A stretch of DNA of 64,000 nt from Streptomyces sp. JH34 (GCF_029428875.1 NZ_JAJSOO010000001.1:5766001-5830000), one strand, 5' to 3'. Shown: positions 1 to 8,610, counted from the first letter of the stretch. Notes: a model not told the origin generated them from the sequence alone. A program made the numbers and translations.

Positions 1-134
1 GAGAAGACGTCCGTTCCGTGGTGGTACGAACCGACGAGCACCACGCCGACCAGGAAGTACGGCATCAGCAGTGCGCCACCGATGATCAGGTGCAGCCAGC
101 GCAGCCGTGCCCGGCGTCCGAGGAGCACGGTCAC
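1..134 (-). CDS. Partial membrane protein, N-terminal end only
   Basis: The reading frame enters from the left edge and begins with GTG at 134, so only about 44 N-terminal residues are visible and the C-terminus lies outside the window. The visible part has a short basic start followed by a hydrophobic stretch around residues 14-35, consistent with an N-terminal membrane segment. The GTG shares four bases (GTGA) with the stop of the next gene upstream, so the two are translationally coupled and probably work together. The family cannot be identified from this fragment. Confidence 0.6.
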   Translation of the reverse strand, partial: MTVLLGRRARLRWLHLIIGGALLMPYFLVGVVLVGSYHHGTDVF

Positions 135-1150
135 GCGCGGACGCCGGTCGTCCTCGCCGCCGCCGCACGTTCCGAGAAGAAGTACGCGCCCAGGGTGACG
201 ACGAGCATCCCGATCAGCATCTGCACAGCGTAGGTCAGGCCCATGGCGGCCGTGGGCCGGTCCGCGAGGTCGTCGACGCGGGCCAGTGAAGCGAGGCTCA
301 GCCAGGCTCCCGAGCAGCCCACCGCCCCGGAACCGGCCCAGGCCAGCGCGAGCGGCACCTTGAGGGAGAGCCCACCGGTGCGGCGGAAGGCGAGCAGAAG
401 CACCCCCGCGGTGGCGGCGACGACGAAGAGGGCGTCGAGCGCCTGGAGCGCGTAGAAGTCCTCGGTGCGCTCCGCGATCCGGGTCCTGTCGAGCCCTGCC
501 GTCGAACCCGAGGCCCAGACCAGATGCATCGCGACGGGTACGACGGCGAGCAGCGAGGAGACGACGGCGGCGACACGCAGGGCGGGCCCGGTGGGGCTCG
601 GGGGCAGATCGCGCAGGGTGCCCTGCCAGAGGTGGCCCCAGCGGTCCCGCGCGTACAGGGCGGACAAGGTGCCGAGCGCCAGTCCCTGGACGATGAAACC
701 GGGGTAGACGACGGCGAACACCCAGTCGTCCAGGAAGGAACGCGAGTCCGCGGCGCCCGGAGCCCGCCCGGCGAGGGCGCCGACCAGCAGCTGCAGGGGG
801 AAGCCGGTCATGATCGGCAGGAGCAGTCCGCTCGCGGTCCACAGGGGCAGGACGAGGAGCCAGGCGGGGACGCGACGGCCCCAGGCCTGCGTGAGCAGCA
901 GGGCGAGGACGATCACGCTGCCGTCCATCAGTACCGTCGCGCCGTTCGCCACGGCCATCGTGGTGCGGTCGTCCAGCAGAGGGCTGCTGTCCGGGATACC
1001 GACCTGACTCCCCGCGAGCCAGGCGACCTTGAGCGACAGGTAGGGCAGGCAGGAGACGATCGCGAGGAGGCGGAGGAGCGCCCGGGTCCGCCGCGTGCGT
1101 ACGGAAGGCAGGGTGTCATGGACGGGGGATGCGAGCGGTGTCTGTGTCAT
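131..1150 (-). CDS. Multi-pass membrane protein of unknown function
   Basis: A 339-residue protein with about eight hydrophobic segments separated by short charged loops. The first segment follows an Arg-rich N-terminus, which suggests a cytoplasmic N-terminus. No enzyme motif, transporter signature or cofactor site is visible and I do not recognise the family. The start at ATG 1150 is preferred over GTG 1159, although neither has a strong ribosome binding site. The stop overlaps the GTG of the downstream membrane gene, making a two-gene coupled unit. The IclR regulator upstream is on the same strand but is separated by about 110 bases containing a small hairpin. Confidence 0.7.
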   Translation of the reverse strand: MTQTPLASPVHDTLPSVRTRRTRALLRLLAIVSCLPYLSLKVAWLAGSQVGIPDSSPLLDDRTTMAVANGATVLMDGSVIVLALLLTQAWGRRVPAWLLVLPLWTASGLLLPIMTGFPLQLLVGALAGRAPGAADSRSFLDDWVFAVVYPGFIVQGLALGTLSALYARDRWGHLWQGTLRDLPPSPTGPALRVAAVVSSLLAVVPVAMHLVWASGSTAGLDRTRIAERTEDFYALQALDALFVVAATAGVLLLAFRRTGGLSLKVPLALAWAGSGAVGCSGAWLSLASLARVDDLADRPTAAMGLTYAVQMLIGMLVVTLGAYFFSERAAAARTTGVRA

Positions 1151-1206
1151 GCCGACCACGCTGCCGCGCGGCGCCCGCCCGCACCTCCTGCGCCGTGACG
1201 ATCCGC

Positions 1207-1224
1207 CTCCGCCGCACGGCGGAG
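1207..1224. terminator. Short hairpin after the IclR gene
   Basis: Eight-base inverted repeat CTCCGCCG / CGGCGGAG with a two-base centre, so the real loop is larger. It lies just downstream of the minus-strand IclR stop and upstream of the membrane gene. There is no U-run, so termination is a guess. Confidence 0.3.
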
Positions 1225-1260
1225 AGGCCCTCGGTCCGCCGGGCTACCGCCGATGGGTGC

Positions 1261-2031
1261 TCAGAGCCTGCGGGTGGCGAGCGTGAGCCGGTCACGGGCG
1301 TCGAACAGGGCGTCCTTGACCATCTGCTCGTGAGCCGGCGTGAGCCGGGCGACCGGCACCGAGCAGCTGATCGCGTCGCGCGAGGGGGTGCGGTACGGGA
1401 TCGCGACCCCGAAGCAGCGCAGCCCGAGGGTGTTCTCCTCGCGGTCCACGGCGTACCCCTGCTCGCGGATGACGTGCAGCTCCTCGATGAGCTCCTCGCG
1501 GTCGGTGAGGGTGTGCTCCGTCAGCGCCGGGAGGGTCTCGGGCAGCATCGCGCGGACCTGTTCGTCGCTGTGGGTCGCCAGCAGCGCCTTGCCGAGCGAG
1601 GTCGAGTGCGCGGGCAGCCGGCGGCCGACGCGGGTGAAGGGGCGCAGGTAGTGCTGGGACTGCCGGGTGGCGAGGTACACCACGTTCGTCCCGTCGAGCC
1701 GGGCCAGGTGGATGGTCTCCGTGGTGTCGTCGGAGAGCCGGTCCAGAGTGGGCCGGGCGGCGGCGACGACCTCGTCGCCGTCGATGTACGAGGTGCCGAC
1801 GAGCAGGGCCCGCACGCCGATCCCGTAGCGCGTGCCCGTGGCGTCGGTCTCCACCCAGCCGAGCTCCACCAGGGTGCGCAGCAGCATGTAGAGGCTGGAC
1901 TTCGGGTAGCCGACGGCCTCCTGCACGGCGGCCAGCGAGTGCATGCCGGGGCGCCCCGCGAAGTATTCGAGGAGCTCCACCGTCCTTACAGCGGACTTGA
2001 CCTGTGCCCCACCGGACTCGCCAACCGACAT
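1261..2031 (-). CDS. IclR-family transcriptional regulator
   Basis: A 256-residue regulator with the usual IclR layout: an N-terminal winged helix (about residues 10-75, including TVELLEYFAGRPG and a recognition region around YPKSSLYMLLRTL) and a C-terminal effector domain (about 85-250, with LGKALLA and GLRCFGVAIPYR typical of the family). The ATG at 2031 is chosen over an upstream in-frame start because GAAGGGGC lies at good distance before it. The gene is divergent from an aldehyde dehydrogenase, and two inverted repeats in the shared promoter suggest that it controls that operon and itself. The inducer is unknown; a sugar-acid derivative is plausible from the neighbour. Confidence 0.9.
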   Translation of the reverse strand: MSVGESGGAQVKSAVRTVELLEYFAGRPGMHSLAAVQEAVGYPKSSLYMLLRTLVELGWVETDATGTRYGIGVRALLVGTSYIDGDEVVAAARPTLDRLSDDTTETIHLARLDGTNVVYLATRQSQHYLRPFTRVGRRLPAHSTSLGKALLATHSDEQVRAMLPETLPALTEHTLTDREELIEELHVIREQGYAVDREENTLGLRCFGVAIPYRTPSRDAISCSVPVARLTPAHEQMVKDALFDARDRLTLATRRL

Positions 2032-2117
2032 CCCTGATGCCCCTTCCGACCTTCTTGTACGACCCTGTGACTTCTTGCCAACACTGAGCGCCCGGAAATA
2101 GAGTTCCCGTGTATTCA

Positions 2118-2148
2118 CGTTCAGGAACGCTGTTCAGAATACCGAACA
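2118..2148. promoter_or_regulatory. Two inverted repeats, candidate IclR operator
   Basis: In the 154-base divergent region there are two adjacent inverted repeats sharing GTTC/GAAC half-sites: CGTTC-AG-GAACG at 2118-2129 and TGTTC-N8-GAACA at 2131-2148. The first is a perfect 12-base element, the second has perfect 5-base arms. They sit about 40-70 bases before the dehydrogenase GTG and 90-115 before the regulator ATG. Assignment to the IclR protein is inference from position. Confidence 0.5.
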
Positions 2149-2185
2149 ACTTCTCCTGTGTGGCAGTGGACCGGAAGGAAACACG

Positions 2186-3706
2186 GTGGCAGCAGCACCA
2201 GTCTGGAGCGTCGACCCCCGAACGGGGAACCCGCGTGAGCAGGTTGCGGTGGAGGCTACAGCGGAGGAGGTCGACCGTGCGGTCCGGGCGGCGCACGCCG
2301 TCCGCGGGGCGCTGGCCGACCGCACCGTGCGCGCCGCGTTCCTCCGCACCGCGGCCGACCTGCTCGCCGAGGCCCGGGACCACGTCATCGAGGCCGCCGA
2401 CGCGGAGACCGCGCTCGGCCCCGCCCGGCTCACCGGTGAGCTCGCCCGCACGGCCGCCCAGCTGCGGGCCTTCGCGGAGGTCGTCGACGAGGGCGCCTAC
2501 CTCGACATCCACATCGACCACGAGGACGGCAGCCGGACCCCGCCCTGGCCGGACCTGCGCCGCTACAAGATCCCCCTCGGCGTCGTCGCCGTCTACGCCG
2601 CCAGCAACTTCCCGCTCGCGTTCTCCGTCCCCGGCGGCGACACCGCGAGCGCGCTGGCCGCGGGCTGCCCGGTCGTCGTCAAGGCGCACCCCGACCACCC
2701 CGCGACCTCGGAGATCTGCGCCTCGCTCCTGCGCAGGGCCGCTGCCCGGCACGGGCTGCCCGAGGACGTCCTGACCGTGGTCCACGGCTTCGAGGCGGGT
2801 GTCGAGCTGGTGAAGCACCCGCTCGTCTCCGCCGCCGGATTCACCGGCTCGGTCCGCGGCGGCCGCGCCCTGTTCGACGCGGCGGCAGCCCGGCCCACGC
2901 CGATCCCCTTCCACGGTGAGCTCGGTTCGCTCAACCCCGTCGTCGTCACCGAGGCGGCCGCCGCCGAACGCGGCGAGCAGATCGGTTCCGGGCTCGGCGG
3001 CTCGATGACCATGGGCGCGGGGCAGTTCTGCACCAAGCCGGGCTTCGTGTTCGCCCCCTCCGGCGAGGCGGGCGACCAGCTGCTGAAGTCGCTCACCGAG
3101 ACGGTGAGCGGCACGGGCGCCGGGGTCATGCTCGACCACCGGATGCGTGACGCCTTCGTCCACGGAGTGGCCGAACGGGCGGCGCTCCCCGACGTGGAGG
3201 CCCCCGTCACCCCCGGTGCGGGCGGCGAGCACACGGTCTCCGCGGGCTTCCTCACGGTGCCGGCCCGGCGGCTGGCCCAGGAGGGGCCGCACGACGCGCT
3301 CCTGGAGGAGTGCTTCGGCCCGGTCACCGTCGTGGCCCGCTACGACTCCGCCGACGAGGTCACCGCCGTGCTCTCCCGCCTGCCCGGGAACCTCACCGCC
3401 ACCCTCCACATCGCCACGGAGGAGGCCGACGGCAGCGCCGCCGGACTGCTGGCCGAACTCACCCCGGTGGCCGGACGCGTCCTGGTCAACGGCTGGCCGA
3501 CCGGCGTCGCCGTCGCTCCCGCCCAGCACCACGGCGGCCCCTACCCGGCCACCACGTCCACCTCCACCTCGGTCGGTGCCACCGCGATCGAGCGCTGGCT
3601 GCGTCCCGTCAGCTACCAGTCGACGCCCGAGGCGCTGCTGCCGGCGGAGCTCCGCGAGGACAACCCGCAGAACCTGCCGCGCCGGGTCGACGGGCGCCCG
3701 GTATGA
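2186..3706 (+). CDS. Aldehyde dehydrogenase (NADP+), ketoglutarate semialdehyde type
   Basis: A 506-residue aldehyde dehydrogenase that best fits the 2,5-dioxovalerate (alpha-ketoglutarate semialdehyde) dehydrogenase branch, which oxidises the semialdehyde to 2-oxoglutarate at the end of oxidative sugar-acid, pentose or hydroxyproline catabolism. Visible residues: Asn141 in ASNFPLAFSVPGGD, Lys166, the general base Glu245 in HGELGSLNP, and the nucleophile Cys282 in GAGQFCTKPG. These motifs and the roughly 500-residue length fit this branch. The GTG start has GGAAGGAA upstream. The stop overlaps the next ATG. No sugar-acid dehydratase is next to it, so the exact substrate is not fixed. Confidence 0.88.
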   Translation: MAAAPVWSVDPRTGNPREQVAVEATAEEVDRAVRAAHAVRGALADRTVRAAFLRTAADLLAEARDHVIEAADAETALGPARLTGELARTAAQLRAFAEVVDEGAYLDIHIDHEDGSRTPPWPDLRRYKIPLGVVAVYAASNFPLAFSVPGGDTASALAAGCPVVVKAHPDHPATSEICASLLRRAAARHGLPEDVLTVVHGFEAGVELVKHPLVSAAGFTGSVRGGRALFDAAAARPTPIPFHGELGSLNPVVVTEAAAAERGEQIGSGLGGSMTMGAGQFCTKPGFVFAPSGEAGDQLLKSLTETVSGTGAGVMLDHRMRDAFVHGVAERAALPDVEAPVTPGAGGEHTVSAGFLTVPARRLAQEGPHDALLEECFGPVTVVARYDSADEVTAVLSRLPGNLTATLHIATEEADGSAAGLLAELTPVAGRVLVNGWPTGVAVAPAQHHGGPYPATTSTSTSVGATAIERWLRPVSYQSTPEALLPAELREDNPQNLPRRVDGRPV

Positions 3707-4317
3707 CGGCGCTGCGGATCGACGAGCTCCCCTTCCCCCTGGAGCCCCTCGGGCCCGAGGGCGGATGGGTGTACGAGGACGGCGCGCTGAGAGGCACGGC
3801 GGGCCCGAAGCAGGACCGTTTCGTCCCGCCGGGGGGCGACGCGCAGGAGCCCGCCTCCGACGCGCCGCGTCTGCTGGGCGCGGCGCCCGAGGGCGACTTC
3901 CAGCTGATCGCACGGGTGAAGGTCGGCTTCGCCGCCGCCTTCGACGCGGGGGTGCTCTACCTCCATGTCGGCGAGCGGGAGTGGGCGAAACTCTGCCTGG
4001 AGCTCTCCCCCGAACGCCCGACCGTCTGCACCGTGGTCACTCGCGGGCAGTCCGACGACGTGAACTCGGCCGTGGTGGAGGGGGACAGCTGCTGGCTGCG
4101 GATCAGCCGCACCGGCGGTGCCTTCGCCTTCCACGCCTCGGCGGACGGCGAACGATGGACGTTCGTCCGCGTGTTCACCCTCGGCACGGAGGAGGAGCGG
4201 GCGGCCGCCCGTATCGGCTTCCTCGTCCAGTCGCCGACGGGCGAGGGCTGCACGGCCTCGTTCGACCGGATCGCCTTCCGGCCCTCTGCGCCCGGTGACC
4301 TGCGCGACGGCAGCTGA
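3703..4317 (+). CDS. DUF1349 (concanavalin A-like) domain protein
   Basis: A 204-residue protein built as one beta-rich DUF1349 domain. Family-like stretches include DFQLIARVKVGF, FDAGVLYLHVGEREWAKLCLE, SDDVNSAVVEG and CTASFDRIAF. No signal peptide or membrane segment is present, so it should be cytoplasmic. DUF1349 proteins resemble lectin-like beta-sandwiches and often sit in sugar-catabolism operons, but no biochemical role is established that I know of. The ATG at 3703 overlaps the dehydrogenase stop (ATGA), so the two are co-translated and co-regulated by the divergent IclR protein. Confidence 0.85.
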   Translation: MTALRIDELPFPLEPLGPEGGWVYEDGALRGTAGPKQDRFVPPGGDAQEPASDAPRLLGAAPEGDFQLIARVKVGFAAAFDAGVLYLHVGEREWAKLCLELSPERPTVCTVVTRGQSDDVNSAVVEGDSCWLRISRTGGAFAFHASADGERWTFVRVFTLGTEEERAAARIGFLVQSPTGEGCTASFDRIAFRPSAPGDLRDGS

Positions 4318-4334
4318 CGGAGCCATCCACCCGC

Positions 4335-4366
4335 GGGGCGCGCGGACCCTCCCGGATCCGCGCCCC
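4335..4366 (+). terminator. Hairpin after the DUF1349 gene
   Basis: GC-rich inverted repeat, GGGGCGCG (4335-4342) with CGCGCCCC (4359-4366), and an alternative inner pairing GCGCGGA/TCCGCGC. It lies 20 bases after the stop in a convergent intergenic gap. No T-run is present, which is common for Streptomyces terminators. Confidence 0.45.
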
Positions 4367-4540
4367 CGCTCGGAGGTCATGAGCGAGCTGCACCCGCCTG
4401 TCCTCGGTGCGCCCGTGTACGCCGTCGCGGGTCGGTTCCCGGCGGCGCGAACCACGCGGAGCGGGGCGCGCGGCCGTCCCACGTGCTCCGGTCCGCCGGC
4501 GAGGACTCCGAGGAGTGCCGCGGCCCGGGCGTCCCTCGCG

Positions 4541-6172
4541 TCAGTGATTCGTTCCCGCGGCCCAGAGGACGACATCACCGTCGACGACGGTGATGTTCCC
4601 GTCGCTCTGGAGTTTCAGCACCGCGTTCTCGTGCCCATCGGTCTGGCTCGCCCACACGGCCTGGTCCTCCGCGTCGTAGAGGACGAAGTTTCCGTCGGGC
4701 TGGAAGTCGGCTCGTGTGCCGGGGCCGCTGGCCCAGGTGTCCCAGCGCGCCTGGTTCGCCTCGTCGTAGGCGACAAGACCGCCGTCGCGCTGGAAGACCA
4801 GCCGGATCCTGGCCGCGGAGATCTCCTCACCGGGCTGCAGTCTCATCGGCGAGTCGATCACCCGTTCCTCGGGCAGTTCCTCTTCCTTCTCGGCCTCCGG
4901 AACGCTGCCAGCCGGCGCCTCCGCGTTGTCGCCCGGGGCTGCGGCCGCCGTCTCCGACGGCGTCGCCCCTGCCTTCGCCCCTGCCTTCGTCCCGTCGGTC
5001 CCCTCCGTGCCATGCCAGGGCTGGAGCACCTGCAGGGTCGCGCCGACCGCGCACACCACCGCGACAGCGGCCACGGCCCCGGCGATCCTGCGTCGCCGCC
5101 GACGGTTTCCGCCGGCCTCGCCGGACGGCACGACGGGGGGCGCTGGCCGGGGGGACGCCGCCACGATGTCGGTCGGCTGCACTGCCGTCGGCCCCGGAGG
5201 AGGGGTAGGTGCCGTACGGGCGGTGGCCGGGTGTGTCGGAGCCACCGCGAGTGTGACGCCCGGGGAATCCGAAGGGGAGTCCAGGACCGTGGGGGCAGGG
5301 GGGAGAACAGGCAGGCCGTCCGTCGGGTCGGCGGCGGCGATCCGTCGGTAGGCCGGATCATTCGCCAGGGAGGTGTGCGACTGGCACATCTCCACGATCT
5401 CCTCAGGCGCCGGCCGCCGGGCCGGGTCCCGCTGTGCGCAGGCCGTGATGATTTCGGCCAGTCCGGCGTCGACCCCGCCCAGGTCGATGTCGCCGTGCAC
5501 GGTGCGGTAGGCGATTGCCGGGAAGGATCCGTCACCGTACGGGGGGCGGCCGGTGGCGGCGAAGGCCAGGGTGGCACCCAGCGCGAAGACGTCGGCGGCG
5601 ACGCCGACTTCCTCTCCCTGCAGCGCCTCGGGGGAGGTGAACCCCGGACTCCCGGCAGTGTGGCCGACCTGGGTCAGAGCGGCCTGCCCGGTTTCCCGGG
5701 CGATGCCGAAATCGATGAGCTGCGGGCCGACCGGAGAGAGGATGATGTTCTGCGGCTTCACATCCCGGTGCAGGATTCCGTGGACGTGGATGTCCGACAG
5801 CCCCTCGGCCAGCGCGGCCATGAGACCGAGGCAGAGCTGGGCGGGCAGCGCGCCGGACGCACGCACGGCGGAGTGCAGGGTCCGGCCGGGCACGTACTCG
5901 GTGGCGAACCAGTACGGCGGGGCGTCCAGACCGGAGTCGATGAGCGAAGCGCTGTAGGCGCTGCGCATGGTGCGCAAGGTGCCCACTTCGCGGCGGAACC
6001 GCTCCAGCGCCTGTTCCTCGTACTGGAACTGGTCACCGATGACCTTGATGGCGACCGGTCGGCCCCCGGGTGTGCTGCCGAGGTAGACGGAGCCCATACC
6101 TCCCGCCCCGAGGCGGCCGGCGAGACGGTAGCGACTGATCCGGGCCGGATCTGAGTCGGTGAGGGGTTGCAC
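4541..6172 (-). CDS. Membrane Ser/Thr protein kinase with C-terminal B-lectin domain
   Basis: A 543-residue receptor-like Hanks-type kinase. The N-terminal kinase domain (about 14-265) has the glycine loop GRLGAGGMGSVYLG, Lys43, the catalytic HRDVKPQN (135-142) and DFG (154-156), so it should be active. A Pro/Ala-rich linker leads to a run of Arg and one membrane segment (about 363-381). The outside part starts with an Ala/Thr/Glu-rich stalk and ends in a bulb-type mannose-lectin domain (about 440-543) with the repeat DFQPDGNFVLYD and two related repeats. Such a domain could sense a glycan or wall polymer. No obvious substrate gene is adjacent. TATGAT at 6323-6328 on this strand is a possible -10. 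Confidence 0.92.
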   Translation of the reverse strand: MQPLTDSDPARISRYRLAGRLGAGGMGSVYLGSTPGGRPVAIKVIGDQFQYEEQALERFRREVGTLRTMRSAYSASLIDSGLDAPPYWFATEYVPGRTLHSAVRASGALPAQLCLGLMAALAEGLSDIHVHGILHRDVKPQNIILSPVGPQLIDFGIARETGQAALTQVGHTAGSPGFTSPEALQGEEVGVAADVFALGATLAFAATGRPPYGDGSFPAIAYRTVHGDIDLGGVDAGLAEIITACAQRDPARRPAPEEIVEMCQSHTSLANDPAYRRIAAADPTDGLPVLPPAPTVLDSPSDSPGVTLAVAPTHPATARTAPTPPPGPTAVQPTDIVAASPRPAPPVVPSGEAGGNRRRRRRIAGAVAAVAVVCAVGATLQVLQPWHGTEGTDGTKAGAKAGATPSETAAAAPGDNAEAPAGSVPEAEKEEELPEERVIDSPMRLQPGEEISAARIRLVFQRDGGLVAYDEANQARWDTWASGPGTRADFQPDGNFVLYDAEDQAVWASQTDGHENAVLKLQSDGNITVVDGDVVLWAAGTNH

Positions 6173-6702
6173 TGAGCGGATTCCTCCTGGGTACCCTGCC
6201 GGAACGCACTGCTACCGCCCGGTTCTCGGACGGGGCCGGGGTGTCTTCGTGGAGAGCGGGCCACCCGCGCTGCAAGCTGCGTGGCCGTCAGGCCGCACCA
6301 TCGCGGAGCGGCCATTCAACGGATCATACGACAGCGTTCGGTACCCGAAGTCCCCACCGCATGGGGGGCGGTGGCGCGGGCCCTGGGTGCGTGGCGCCCC
6401 GACAGGGCCCGTGCCGGCGCGGACAGCTTTGCCTGCGCACCGGCACTCGGTACGAGGCCTGCGCCGAGGCCCCGGTGACGTTCCGGCGCGCCGTTCACCT
6501 TCCTGATGATCTTCGTCCACACCGCGCGTGCGCCGTTCCCTTATGCTCGTCACGACGGGCTGCCGTCCCCGGGCAGCCTCGTAAGGACACGCGTGTGTGG
6601 CCCCGCCCCGGCCTCGGGAATCCTGAACGGCAGCGGAAGGTTGAGTGACGCACGGAGGGTTCCTCCGTCCCGTGCGAACCGGAGTGGGAGAGTAGAAGAG
6701 TC
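6173..6702. other. 530-base intergenic region between kinase and DsbA-like gene
   Basis: The two flanking genes diverge here, so both promoters should lie inside. I see TATGAT (6323-6328, minus strand) as a possible kinase -10, and two modest hairpins on the plus side: GGCTGCC/GGCAGCC (6558-6578) and ACGGAGG-GTT-CCTCCGT (6652-6668), the second 35 bases before the downstream ATG. Short open frames exist on both strands but none shows a convincing start, family match or coding bias. Confidence 0.4.
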
Positions 6703-7440
6703 ATGCGCGTCGAGATATGGAGCGACATCGCCTGCCCGTGGTGCTATGTCGGAAAGGCCCGCTTCCAGAAGGGGCTGGCCGGGTTCGCCCACCGCGACGA
6801 GATCGAGGTGGTCCACCGTTCCTTCGAGCTCGACCCGGGCCGCGCCAAGGGCGACACCGAGCAGGTCATCGACATGCTGGCGCTGAGGTACGGCCGCACC
6901 ACCGAGGAGGCCCGGGGGATGGAGGCCAACGTCGCGGCGAACGCGCGGGCCGAAGGGCTCGGTTACCGCACCGAGGGGCGCGACCACGGCAACACCTTCG
7001 ACATCCACCGGCTGCTCCACCTCGCCAAGGCCCGCGGGCTCCAGGAGGAGCTGCTGACCCTCGTCTACCGGGCGAACTTCGCCGAGGAGCGCTCCGTCTT
7101 CGACGACGCGGTGCTGGCCGACCTGGCCGTCGAGGCGGGCCTCGACGCCGACGAGGCGCGTGCGGTGCTGGCCGACCCCGAGGCGTACGCCGCCGACGTG
7201 CGGGCCGACGAGCGCGAGGCCGCCGAGCTGGGTGCCAACGCCGTGCCGTTCTTCGTGCTCGACCGGCGCTACGGCATCTCCGGCGGGCAGCCCGCGGAGG
7301 TCTTCGCCCAGGCCCTGGAGCAGGCGTGGAAGGACCGCGAGGTCCCCGGCCTCACGCAGGTGGGTGGCGACGCGGCGGCCTGCGACGCGGACGGCTCCTG
7401 CGAAGTGCCCGAGGCGAGCTCGCGCGACCAGCGCGTATAA
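6703..7440 (+). CDS. DsbA-family (FrnE-like) oxidoreductase
   Basis: A 245-residue thioredoxin-fold protein with the redox motif CPWC at residues 11-14 in IACPWCYVG. The central helical insertion and the later cis-Pro region AVPFFVLDRRYGISGGQP match the FrnE/DsbA-like subgroup, which includes cytoplasmic disulfide isomerases and 2-hydroxychromene-carboxylate-isomerase-like enzymes. No signal peptide is visible, so it acts in the cytoplasm. The C-terminal tail carries two more cysteines (AACDADGSC), a feature also seen in FrnE-type proteins. It is followed by a strong hairpin and then a same-strand PLP-dependent enzyme. Confidence 0.88.
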   Translation: MRVEIWSDIACPWCYVGKARFQKGLAGFAHRDEIEVVHRSFELDPGRAKGDTEQVIDMLALRYGRTTEEARGMEANVAANARAEGLGYRTEGRDHGNTFDIHRLLHLAKARGLQEELLTLVYRANFAEERSVFDDAVLADLAVEAGLDADEARAVLADPEAYAADVRADEREAAELGANAVPFFVLDRRYGISGGQPAEVFAQALEQAWKDREVPGLTQVGGDAAACDADGSCEVPEASSRDQRV

Positions 7441-7455
7441 GGAATTCTTGGGCGT

Positions 7456-7494
7456 GCCGCTCAAACTTACGTGATTGACGTGAGGTTGAGCGGC
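7456..7494 (+). terminator. 17-bp hairpin between DsbA-like and PLP-enzyme genes
   Basis: Arms GCCGCTCAA and CTTACGT pair with ACGTGAG and TTGAGCGGC, with one A/G mismatch and one G-T wobble, around a five-base loop GATTG. It starts 15 bases after the upstream stop and ends 16 bases before the downstream ATG. It has no T-run. It may end the upstream transcript, or act on the next gene's leader. Confidence 0.5.
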
Positions 7495-7510
7495 AGTCAC
7501 GCTGTCCCGC

Positions 7511-8572
7511 ATGGAGACTTCTGCGATCGACCGGGTCAGGGCCAGCGAATTCGCATCCGAAACCACCTACCTCAACACCTCGACCTGCGGGCTGCTGCCC
7601 CGCAGGGCGGCCGACGCCGTCAAGGCGCTGGTCGACGACAACGCGACGGGACGCCGACAGGGCGCGGGTGACCACGCGACGGTGGTGGCGGCGAGGGGCG
7701 AGTTCGCCCGGCTCGTCGGAGTCGGCCCCGGCCGGGTCGCCGTGGGCGGTTCCGTCGCCTCCCATGTCGGGCTGGTGGCTGCCTCACTCCCGTCGGGCGC
7801 CGAAGTGCTCGCGCCCACGGGGGAGTTCAGCTCGGTCGTCAGTCCCTTCGCCGTTCGCGGCGACCTGAGGACGCGCTACGTCCCGCTGACCGAACTCGCC
7901 GATGCCGTCCGGCCCGGGACCGCGGTCGTCGCCCTCTCGGCCGTCCAGTCCGCCGACGGGCGCGTCGCCGACCTGGACGCGATCCGCGCGGCCGCCGCCG
8001 CGCACGGGGCCCGCACGCTGCTCGACGCCAGCCAGTCCGCCGGCTGGCTCCCGCTGGACGCCGGCGCCTACGACTACACGGTCACCGGCGGCTTCAAGTT
8101 CCTGATGTGCCCCCGGGGCACGTCCTTCCTGACCGTGACCGAGGAGGCGCAGGAGACCCTGCCCGTCCTGTTCCCGGGGATGGCGGCGGCGGAGGACTCC
8201 TGGGGCAGTGTCTACGGTCCGGTCGAACGCCTCGCCGCCGAGGCCCGGCGCTTCGACGAGCCGGTCTCCTTCCTCTCCTACCACGGGGCCGAGCAGTCGC
8301 TCCGCCTGCTGGCCGAGGTCGGGATCGCCGCCGTGCACGCACACGCAACCGGTCTCGCCGCCCGCTTCCGGGAAGGGCTGGCGTCGCTCGGCCACGAGGC
8401 GGTGCCCGGTGCCTCCGCTGTCGTCGCCGTCCCCGGGCTGGGCGGCCGGGAGCCCGACCTGGCGGCGGCCGGGGTGGTCGTGTCGGCCCGCGCGGGCAAC
8501 CTGAGGGCGGCGTTCCACCTGTACAACACCGAGGCCGACGTCGACCGCGCCCTGGACGTGCTGGCGGGCTGA
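7511..8572 (+). CDS. Class-V aminotransferase-fold PLP enzyme
   Basis: A 353-residue fold-type I PLP enzyme of the class-V aminotransferase/cysteine desulfurase superfamily. The cofactor-binding Asp is at about 172 in LLDASQSAGWLPLD and the Schiff-base lysine is Lys196 in GGFKFLMCPRG. The N-terminus LNTSTCGLLPRRA is typical of the superfamily. The active-site loop cysteine of group I/II desulfurases is not evident, so sulfur transfer is unlikely; lyase, kynureninase-like or aminotransferase activity are all possible. The ATG at 7511 lacks a clear Shine-Dalgarno sequence and follows the strong hairpin closely. It may be cotranscribed with the FrnE-like gene by read-through. Confidence 0.82.
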   Translation: METSAIDRVRASEFASETTYLNTSTCGLLPRRAADAVKALVDDNATGRRQGAGDHATVVAARGEFARLVGVGPGRVAVGGSVASHVGLVAASLPSGAEVLAPTGEFSSVVSPFAVRGDLRTRYVPLTELADAVRPGTAVVALSAVQSADGRVADLDAIRAAAAAHGARTLLDASQSAGWLPLDAGAYDYTVTGGFKFLMCPRGTSFLTVTEEAQETLPVLFPGMAAAEDSWGSVYGPVERLAAEARRFDEPVSFLSYHGAEQSLRLLAEVGIAAVHAHATGLAARFREGLASLGHEAVPGASAVVAVPGLGGREPDLAAAGVVVSARAGNLRAAFHLYNTEADVDRALDVLAG

Positions 8573-8610
8573 CCCGGGGCCTCCGGGCCTGGCGTGCCGA
8601 CCTGGCGGGG

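Noticed and set aside
1292..3913. An 873-residue minus-strand open frame
   Set aside because: It overlaps the IclR, dehydrogenase and DUF1349 genes in other frames; composition is typical shadow coding.
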